In this document: in pieces, positions 58,229 to 64,000 of the stretch
How the letters are laid out: the number at the start of each line of letters is the position of its first letter
Numbering within the stretch: position 1 is the stretch's first letter
From: an uncultured Pseudomonadota bacterium
GTDB lineage: Bacteria; Myxococcota_A; UBA796; SXON01
Reading direction: 5' to 3'
Length of the DNA: 64,000 nt
Assembly: GCA_903875225.1 (NCBI GenBank)
Contig: CAIQVJ010000132.1
Span: forward strand, 62,001 to 126,000
Position numbers and translations under genes: made by a program
Notes under the pieces: generated by a model
The model's input: only the letters and a program-made list of their open reading frames with translations
Told to the model about the DNA's origin: nothing
The model's database searches: none

Positions 58229-59494
58229 TCAGTAGTTGACGGTAGCCGTGAGGTGGCCGCTGAACTCGTCGAACTGCACGCTCGTGTCAGACGACGAGCG
58301 CTCCTGCCAGGTGCCGCCGGCAGTGATCCAGACCCACTCACGGATGAAGTAGGTGGCGTCGAGCTTCGCATCGAGCACGATGTCGTCGCGAGTCTCCTGC
58401 CCGCGGAACTGCTCCGGGGAGATCCCGAACTCGCCATCCAGCCCGACGCGCTTGGCGAACCGGAGGTCCGTCGAGGCGTACGCCCTGAGGTAGGATACGT
58501 AGTTCGTGAAGAACGAGTCGCGGAAGTTCTTGGTGACCCCGATGTTGAACTTGTCGTTCTCGGAGAGGTCGTAGCGGAAGCCCGCATCGAACACGAGGTG
58601 CTGGAGCCCGGTGAGGTCGGCAGCGGCGGCGGCATCGGCGCCGGGCACGGTGGTCTCGTCGTAGTCGGCAGCGCCGTATCCGACGATCGCGGTGACCGTG
58701 AGCCTGTCGATGACCCGGCCGCGCAGTCCGCCGGTGAGCCGCCACATGTTGTGGTCGGGGAAGCTGAGCGTGTCCCCCTGGGGGGTCTCGATCGTCGAGT
58801 TCACATAGGCGGCGTGCTCCCACTCGAAGTCGGCGGTGACCGCGGTGCGGGGAAGCAGCTGCCACGTGACGTTGCCGGTGGGGCCGATGGCGTTGCGCGT
58901 GTTGTAGTGCCGCGTGCCGTCCTCGTGCGCGCTGGCGGGGGTTCCGTAGTCGTCGAGCACGTACTTGGCGCCCGCCGAGAACTCCAGAGCGCTACCCGGC
59001 CGCGCAGCCACGGCAGCGGTGGTCTGGTTCCGGAACTGCTTGGTGTAGGGATGGGCGTCGGATTCGGCGTCTACCGGGAAGTTCTGGATGCCGACGCCCT
59101 CGTTCAGGCGGAGGCCGATGCGGGACTTCTTGAGCGCGTCGATGTTCCCGTTGATGGAGAAGTCGTCGTAGCGGTCGAGGGCGGTGGTCTCGGCGGTGAA
59201 GTACTTGTGAAGCGAGTACGCGCCAGACAGGTTCACGTCGAGATCGTCGCGGTTGAGGCGAAGCTCGACTCCCGGGGAAACCTTCAGGTTCGCCGCACCG
59301 GATTCGGGCGTGACCGTCTCTACGTGGTAGGCGTTGTTGGTGTACTGGACTCCGACCGCGATGCCCGGAACGATCACCGCATCACCCGCAGTGATGTGCT
59401 CGCCGGGCTCAGCCCACGCCGGAGAGGACAACAGCAAGCCGATCACGGCCGATGCTGCCCGTCCTCCACTTCCGTCCGCAGGTACCAATTTCAC
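58229..59494 (-). CDS. Outer-membrane beta-barrel of an exopolysaccharide cluster
   Basis: A 421-residue exported protein (signal ends SPAWA). The rest is a run of about 16-18 amphipathic strands (for example VNLSGAYSLHKYFTAE, TVTAIVGYGAADYDET, ATYFIREWVWITAGGTW) ending in ATVNY, an aromatic C-terminus typical of an outer-membrane barrel. The GTG start at 59494 has AGGAG upstream. It sits beside exopolysaccharide genes. In Myxococcus a separate barrel such as EpsX acts as the outer-membrane pore with a short OPX protein, and this gene may do the same. The assignment to export rests on gene context, not on a family match. Confidence 0.72.
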   Translation of the reverse strand: MKLVPADGSGGRAASAVIGLLLSSPAWAEPGEHITAGDAVIVPGIAVGVQYTNNAYHVETVTPESGAANLKVSPGVELRLNRDDLDVNLSGAYSLHKYFTAETTALDRYDDFSINGNIDALKKSRIGLRLNEGVGIQNFPVDAESDAHPYTKQFRNQTTAAVAARPGSALEFSAGAKYVLDDYGTPASAHEDGTRHYNTRNAIGPTGNVTWQLLPRTAVTADFEWEHAAYVNSTIETPQGDTLSFPDHNMWRLTGGLRGRVIDRLTVTAIVGYGAADYDETTVPGADAAAAADLTGLQHLVFDAGFRYDLSENDKFNIGVTKNFRDSFFTNYVSYLRAYASTDLRFAKRVGLDGEFGISPEQFRGQETRDDIVLDAKLDATYFIREWVWITAGGTWQERSSSDTSVQFDEFSGHLTATVNY

Positions 59495-59666
59495 GCGCTC
59501 AAACTCCTGACCGGACGGCTCTATTACGTGATCGCGCACGGCGCACGCGCTCTGCGCAAAGGGACAAGAAAAGCTGGGTAGCTCGCACTGAATTGTCTCG
59601 TGTCAAATTTCGGCGGTGGTAACGTATACGCGGCGAGAACGCAGATGGATCGAACCGAATGCGCTT

Positions 59667-60698
59667 CTACACATTGTAGTACCCTCTATACCACGCGACA
59701 AACCGGCGGACCCCGACTTCGATCGGCGTGTCCGGCCGGAACCCCACTGCGTCTCCGAGGTCGGTGACGTCCGCGCAGGTTGCGGGCACGTCGCCAGGCT
59801 GCATCGGCAGCAGGTTCCGGATCGCGGGCTTTCCGAGGGCCTCCTCGAGCAGGCCGATCAGCTTGAGCAGCGGCTCGGAGCGCCGGTTTCCGATGTTGAA
59901 CACGCGGAAGGGGGCGCTCGATGAGGCCGGGTCTGCATGCGCCGGGTCGAACCCGGGGTTCGGCGCCGCCGGGACATCTGCCACCCGGACGACGCCCGTG
60001 ACGATGTCGTCGACGTAGGTGAAATCGCGCTGCATGCCGCCGTGGTTGAACACGTCGATCGGCTCGCCCGCGAGGATCGCTCGGGTGAACAGGAACAGCG
60101 CCATGTCCGGGCGACCCCACGGCCCGTAGACCGTGAAGAAGCGCAACCCCGTGGTGGGCAGACGGAAGATGTGGCTGTAGCTGTGGGCCATCAGCTCGTT
60201 TGCCTTCTTCGTCGCGGCGTAGAGGCTCACGGGGTGGTCCACGCCCTGGTGCTCGGAGAACGGCAGGTTGGTGTGGTTGCCGTAGACGGACGACGAGCTG
60301 GCATAGACGAGGTGGCGGACCTTCTGGTGGCGGCTTCCTTCGAGGATGTTCGCGAAGCCCGCGAGGTTGGCCTGGATGTAGGCGTGCGGGTTGGTGAGCG
60401 AGTACCGGACCCCTGCCTGCGCTGCGAGGTGGATCACGATCTGGGGGCGGACCTCCTCGAAGAGCGCGGCCATGACCGCGGTGTCTGCGATGTCTGCCCG
60501 CACGAACCGAAAGCCCGGGCGACCCTCGAGCCTCGCGAGGCGCGCCCACTTGAGCGCCGGGTCGTAGTAGTCGTTCACGATGTCCACCCCCACGACCTCG
60601 CGCCCCTCGGCGAGGAGGCGCTCCGCCACGTGGTAGCCGATGAATCCGGCGACGCCGGTCAGGAGCACGGGGGGCTGTTCGGGGGTTGGCTGGGACAT
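59667..60698 (-). CDS. NAD-dependent epimerase, UDP-glucuronate 4-epimerase-like
   Basis: A 343-residue SDR enzyme: NAD-binding GVAGFIGYHVAERLL, DNDYYDP-like segment (VNDYYDPALKWARL), catalytic SSSSVYG and Tyr160-x3-Lys164 (SLYAATKKANE), and FTVYGPWGRPDMA. The segment VGVDIVNDYYDPALK is characteristic of the CapI/LspL UDP-glucuronate 4-epimerase group. It converts UDP-glucuronate-type sugars to the galacto form for polysaccharide synthesis. The start ATG at 60698 is eight bases after the dehydrogenase stop, so both are in one operon. Confidence 0.9.
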   Translation of the reverse strand: MSQPTPEQPPVLLTGVAGFIGYHVAERLLAEGREVVGVDIVNDYYDPALKWARLARLEGRPGFRFVRADIADTAVMAALFEEVRPQIVIHLAAQAGVRYSLTNPHAYIQANLAGFANILEGSRHQKVRHLVYASSSSVYGNHTNLPFSEHQGVDHPVSLYAATKKANELMAHSYSHIFRLPTTGLRFFTVYGPWGRPDMALFLFTRAILAGEPIDVFNHGGMQRDFTYVDDIVTGVVRVADVPAAPNPGFDPAHADPASSSAPFRVFNIGNRRSEPLLKLIGLLEEALGKPAIRNLLPMQPGDVPATCADVTDLGDAVGFRPDTPIEVGVRRFVAWYRGYYNV

Positions 60699-60705
60699 GC
60701 GAAGC

Positions 60706-61980
60706 TCAGAGGGAAAGGTAGTGCAGGTTCTCGGGAATGGCGCCGCGGTCGAGGACACATTTGACGTCGAAGACGACGCCGTGCTCTCGCACCCGCGAAC
60801 ACAGCGCCGCGGTGCCCTCGGAGAGGTACTCGTGGTGGCTCACGGCCACGATGAGCGCATCGAGGTCGCGGACGTCGGCCAGCGGGGTGAGCTCGATGCC
60901 GTATTCGTGCATGGCCTCCGCGGCGGTGGCGTACGGGTCGTGGGTGAACACCACCGCGCCGTAGTCGTCGAGCTCGGCCACGATGTCCGGCACCTTGCTG
61001 TTGCGGAGGTCGGGTACGTTCTCCTTGAACGTGAGGCCCAGAACGCCGATGCGCGCGCCTCGCGAGGTGCGTCCGGCGAGGTTCAGCGCCTTGACCACCC
61101 GGTGCGCGATGTGGCGTCCCATCTCGTCATTGATGCGGCGCCCGGCCAGGATCACCTGGGGGTAGTAGCCCGCCTGCTCGGCGCGGGCGGTGAGGTAGTA
61201 CGGGTCGACCCCGATGCAGTGTCCGCCCACGAGTCCGGGAGTGAACCGCAGGAAGTTCCACTTGGTGCCGGCCGCCGCCAGCACGTCGCGGGTGTCGATC
61301 CCCAGCCGCTCGAAGATCAGGGAGAGCTCGTTCATGAGCGCGATGTTCAGGTCGCGCTGGGTGTTCTCGATCACCTTCGCCGCCTCGGCCACCTTGATGG
61401 TGGGGGCGCGGTGAACGCCGGCGGTGATGATCGCACCGTAGGCGCGGGCCACCTTGTCGAGCGTCTCCGCGTTCTCGCCCGACACGACCTTCACGATGGT
61501 GTCGAGCCGGTGCTCCTTGTCGCCGGGGTTGATGCGCTCGGGGGAGTAGCCGAGGAAGAAGTCCCGCCCACGCACGAGTCCCGACTCGGCCTCGAGGATC
61601 GGCCCGCAGATCTCCTCGGTGACTCCGGGGTAGACCGTGGACTCGTACACCACGGTTGCGCCGCGCCCCAGCACCCTCCCGACCGTGCGGGATGCCGCCT
61701 CGACGGGAGTCAGGTCCGGCCGGCGGTGCTCGTCGATGGGCGTGGGGACGGCGACGATGAAGATCGTGCACCCGCGAAGATCCTCGGGGTCGCTCGTCAA
61801 CTGGAGGCTGGTGTGCGCGAGCTCCTCGGGAGAAGCCTCCCGCGTGCGGTCCTCCCCTCGCTTGAGCGCTGCCACGCGCTCCACGGAGAGGTCGAACCCA
61901 ACGGTGGCAAACCGGCGTGCGAACCCCAATGCGACGGGAAGTCCGACGTAGCCGAGCCCTACAACGCCGACGCGCTCCAT
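60706..61980 (-). CDS. Nucleotide-sugar dehydrogenase (UDP-HexNAc/UDP-glucose 6-dehydrogenase, TviB/WecC-like)
   Basis: A 424-residue enzyme. Seen: NAD-binding GLGYVGLPVALGFA, PTPIDEHRRPDL, YESTVYPGVTEE, AEAAKVIENTQRDLNIA, and the catalytic Cys255 in GGHCIGVDPYYL. The sequence fits the TviB/VipA and WecC group, which oxidises UDP-N-acetylhexosamines; UDP-glucose cannot be excluded. It feeds the adjacent epimerase. AGGAG five bases before ATG 61980 supports this start over a GTG two codons upstream. Confidence 0.93.
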   Translation of the reverse strand: MERVGVVGLGYVGLPVALGFARRFATVGFDLSVERVAALKRGEDRTREASPEELAHTSLQLTSDPEDLRGCTIFIVAVPTPIDEHRRPDLTPVEAASRTVGRVLGRGATVVYESTVYPGVTEEICGPILEAESGLVRGRDFFLGYSPERINPGDKEHRLDTIVKVVSGENAETLDKVARAYGAIITAGVHRAPTIKVAEAAKVIENTQRDLNIALMNELSLIFERLGIDTRDVLAAAGTKWNFLRFTPGLVGGHCIGVDPYYLTARAEQAGYYPQVILAGRRINDEMGRHIAHRVVKALNLAGRTSRGARIGVLGLTFKENVPDLRNSKVPDIVAELDDYGAVVFTHDPYATAAEAMHEYGIELTPLADVRDLDALIVAVSHHEYLSEGTAALCSRVREHGVVFDVKCVLDRGAIPENLHYLSL

Positions 61981-62044
61981 CTTCACTCCTGCGACTGCGG
62001 CCTATCCACGGGCCCCCTACGGGGCAAGCTCCGCGCCGTGAGGG

Positions 62045-62827
62045 TCAGAAGAACGAGCGTGGGAGGGTGACCCGATCGTCGGGGTTCAGCACGACGTCCT
62101 GGTCGCGCCCGTTCCGGACCCTGGCGAGGTTGACGACCACGCGTTTCCCACTCGCGGTGAGGATGTACACCCGGCGTTGCGAGGCGTAGATCGTGGGTCC
62201 GCCCGCGAGGCTCACCGCCTGGGAGACGGTGAGGCCCTCGTGGTAGGCCACCTGTCCCTCGGTCTTCACCTCGCCATCCACGTACACGTGCCGGCCTTGA
62301 CGCAAAATGACCGTGTCCCCGGCGCTCAGGAGGACGGGCGCCGGGTCGAGGTTGAGCTTCGAGAGCGTGTAGGTCGTCGATTCGCCGCTCTGCTTGATGA
62401 CGTCGACCTCCACGACGTTGTCCCCCATCGGACCCCCTGCCGCGGTGATCGCCTGGGACAGCGAGGTCGCTCCGGTGAGGACCTGGATCCCGGGGGCCTT
62501 TACCGCGCCCCGCACCTCGATCTTCTGGCTCCCGTACGTCGAGACGTCGACGGTCACGTGCGGGTTGATGAGGAACCCCGCCGCGAGGCGAGCCTGCACC
62601 TCATTCGCGATGTCGGTGGTCGTGTGGCCGCAGATGTCGATGCTGCCGATCAGCTCGACCTCGATGTGGCAGCTCGAGGGCACGAGCTTGGTGCCGCTCA
62701 GTCGGGGCTCGTCGAACACCTGGATGTTGACGGAGTCGCCGGCGCCGACCTGGTAGTCCTGCGCGAAGCAGGGGCTGCTGACAGCGAACGTCAGCTCGAA
62801 AAGTGCGAGCACAAGACCCATTGCCAC
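62045..62827 (-). CDS. Polysaccharide export protein, OPX family (short type)
   Basis: A 260-residue exported protein. After a signal peptide (ending about FAQ) it has the polysaccharide export (PES) domain (DYQVGAGDSVNIQVF; GFLINPHVTVDV) and two SLBB-type repeats (VRGAVKAPGIQVL and VDGEVKTEGQVAY). It ends soon after the last repeat, without the C-terminal amphipathic helix that crosses the outer membrane in Wza. No clean lipobox is seen. Start at GTG 62827: AGGAG is eight bases upstream. Short OPX proteins in Myxococcus depend on a separate beta-barrel, and the barrel gene at 58229 is a candidate. Confidence 0.9.
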   Translation of the reverse strand: MAMGLVLALFELTFAVSSPCFAQDYQVGAGDSVNIQVFDEPRLSGTKLVPSSCHIEVELIGSIDICGHTTTDIANEVQARLAAGFLINPHVTVDVSTYGSQKIEVRGAVKAPGIQVLTGATSLSQAITAAGGPMGDNVVEVDVIKQSGESTTYTLSKLNLDPAPVLLSAGDTVILRQGRHVYVDGEVKTEGQVAYHEGLTVSQAVSLAGGPTIYASQRRVYILTASGKRVVVNLARVRNGRDQDVVLNPDDRVTLPRSFF

Positions 62828-62939
62828 GGCGCCATCTCCTGTATCTGACCTGACCGGCACGATAACCGATGAAATTAGGAGCCGCACCGGCAGTTCGCAG
62901 TTGCGGCGTGCCACGGGGTTTCAGGGTATTGTTCTGGGA

Positions 62940-64000
62940 ATGAGTTCCGACCAAGAGGAAAAGGACGGGCTGCCCGACGGCGGACCCGTGACGCTCACGA
63001 CTGCCGAGATCTGGGCAATGCTCAAGATCCAGCGGAAGGTGATCGCGGCATTCGTGGCCGCGGTGGTGGTTGTCGCGCTGGTCGGCAGCCTGCTTGCGAA
63101 GAAGCAATACCGGGCCACTGCGCTGATCCAGATCTCTCCTCGCGCGGGTCAGGAGCTGCGCGTCGAGGAGGTCGTGGACTTCGAACGCGAGGCGCAGGAG
63201 CGCACCTTTGCCAAGACCCAGCTGGGACTCCTGCAGAGCCGCTCGACGGCGGAGGCCGCGATCGCGGAGAACGAGCTGGAGGGGTACACCGACTTCACGA
63301 TGAAGAACGACGGCGCGGCGAAGCTGTCGAAGATGCTCACGGTCACCCCCCGCACGGACACCGAGCTGGTCGAAGTCTCGATCGTGGACCGCGACCCGGA
63401 GCGCGCTGCCCGGCTGGCCAACCTGGTCACGAACGCCTTCCGCTCGCAGAACCTCAAGGCCCGCCTGGACCTCTCGAGCGAGGCGAAGCTCTGGCTCGGG
63501 CGCCAGCTCGGCGAGTACAACAAGCGCATCGTCGAGGAGACCGAGGATCTGATCAAGTACCAGGGGGCGAACAACCTCGCGGATGCCGAAGAGGAGGTGA
63601 CGCAGCTCTCGGCGACCATGGACGCGCTGAACCGCGCCTACGGGGACGTCAACACGCAGCGGGTCCTGCTGGAGACCACGGTCAATGCGCACGACGCGCT
63701 CAAGGCTCGCGGTGCGTACGAGTCGCTCGCCAAGGACATGGCAACCCCGCTCGTCACCGCCCTGACCGCGGAGTATTCCGCCGCCGCCACCGAGAACGCA
63801 AAGATCTCGGCCCGGTACCTCGAGCAGATGCCCGAGCGCGTGGAGTCCGAGGCAAGGCTGCGCAGCTTCGACGTCGAGCTGCGCAAGGAGGTGGACCGGA
63901 CCCTCGCCACCGAGAAGGCCCAGCTCGAGATCCTGAGATCGAAAGAGGCGAGCCTCGCCGCCGAGACGGATGCGGCGAAGGCGAGGCTGCTGGCCCGGCA
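62940..64000 (+). CDS. Polysaccharide co-polymerase, Wzz/Wzc-type (partial)
   Basis: Runs off the right edge; 353 codons visible. The product has a short cytoplasmic start, a membrane helix (about residues 34-54), a Wzz domain (KKQYRATALIQISPR, VTPRTDTELVEVSI) and a long coiled-coil region rich in Glu, Lys and Ala (about 150-350). This matches polysaccharide co-polymerases that set chain length and link the inner and outer membrane parts of export. Whether it carries a C-terminal tyrosine kinase (Wzc) lies beyond the window. It is divergent from the OPX gene across 112 bases. A GGGA lies immediately before the ATG. Confidence 0.88.
   Translation, partial: MSSDQEEKDGLPDGGPVTLTTAEIWAMLKIQRKVIAAFVAAVVVVALVGSLLAKKQYRATALIQISPRAGQELRVEEVVDFEREAQERTFAKTQLGLLQSRSTAEAAIAENELEGYTDFTMKNDGAAKLSKMLTVTPRTDTELVEVSIVDRDPERAARLANLVTNAFRSQNLKARLDLSSEAKLWLGRQLGEYNKRIVEETEDLIKYQGANNLADAEEEVTQLSATMDALNRAYGDVNTQRVLLETTVNAHDALKARGAYESLAKDMATPLVTALTAEYSAAATENAKISARYLEQMPERVESEARLRSFDVELRKEVDRTLATEKAQLEILRSKEASLAAETDAAKARLLAR

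Overview
The window is GC-rich, densely packed bacterial DNA. It is rich in NtrC-type sigma-54 activators, short lipoproteins with Asp/Ser/Thr-rich tethers after the lipobox, right-handed beta-helix lipoproteins, a CotH-type kinase, and an exopolysaccharide export locus with an OPX protein and a separate outer-membrane barrel. This mix is typical of Myxococcota or a neighbouring deltaproteobacterial lineage; that placement is inferred from gene content only. I saw no rRNA, tRNA, CRISPR array, insertion sequence or prophage.

Layout. (a) 0-7.3 kb, minus strand: a tight electron-transfer operon. It runs from a monoheme cytochrome fused to an outer-membrane barrel (Cyc2-like) through a type I copper protein, a Rieske protein and cytochrome b to an octaheme c-type cytochrome. 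A Met-rich lipoprotein, a TolC-type channel and the start of a probable RND adaptor follow. (b) 7.6-12 kb, minus: an outer-membrane porin-like protein, dapA, dapB and two ExbD/TolR proteins, mostly joined by 4-base overlaps, then a DUF1993 gene. (c) 12-24.5 kb: a complete chemosensory operon (cheR, cheB, REC-PAS-GGDEF-EAL, double CheW, MCP, CheA-REC) with a second REC-PAS-GGDEF-EAL paralogue of the same length transcribed divergently; the expected output is cyclic-di-GMP rather than a flagellar motor. (d) 24.5-46 kb: an accessory region of methyltransferases, hydrolases, an acyltransferase, a DTW-domain enzyme, an M1 aminopeptidase and many surface or periplasmic lipoproteins (arylsulfotransferase-like, CotH, beta-propeller-like, three beta-helix proteins). 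(e) 46-55.5 kb: a histidine kinase/NtrC pair with downstream exported proteins, an orphan molybdopterin oxidoreductase and a second NtrC-type regulator. (f) 55.7-58 kb: a universal stress protein translationally coupled to an acetyl-CoA hydrolase/CoA-transferase, and a small exported protein with its own promoter and terminator. (g) 58-64 kb: exopolysaccharide synthesis and export (outer-membrane barrel, UDP-uronate epimerase, UDP-sugar dehydrogenase, OPX protein, and the start of a Wzz/Wzc-type co-polymerase running off the right edge).

The most interesting parts are the Cyc2-like/cupredoxin/bc-complex operon, which has the parts list of an extracellular electron-transfer route, and the chemosensory operon with twin cyclic-di-GMP enzymes, one of which has lost an acidic metal-binding residue of its EAL domain. 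Smaller points are a TolR/ExbD pair in which one member lacks the essential membrane Asp, an OPX protein that appears to need a separate barrel, and inverted repeats at most convergent gene junctions.
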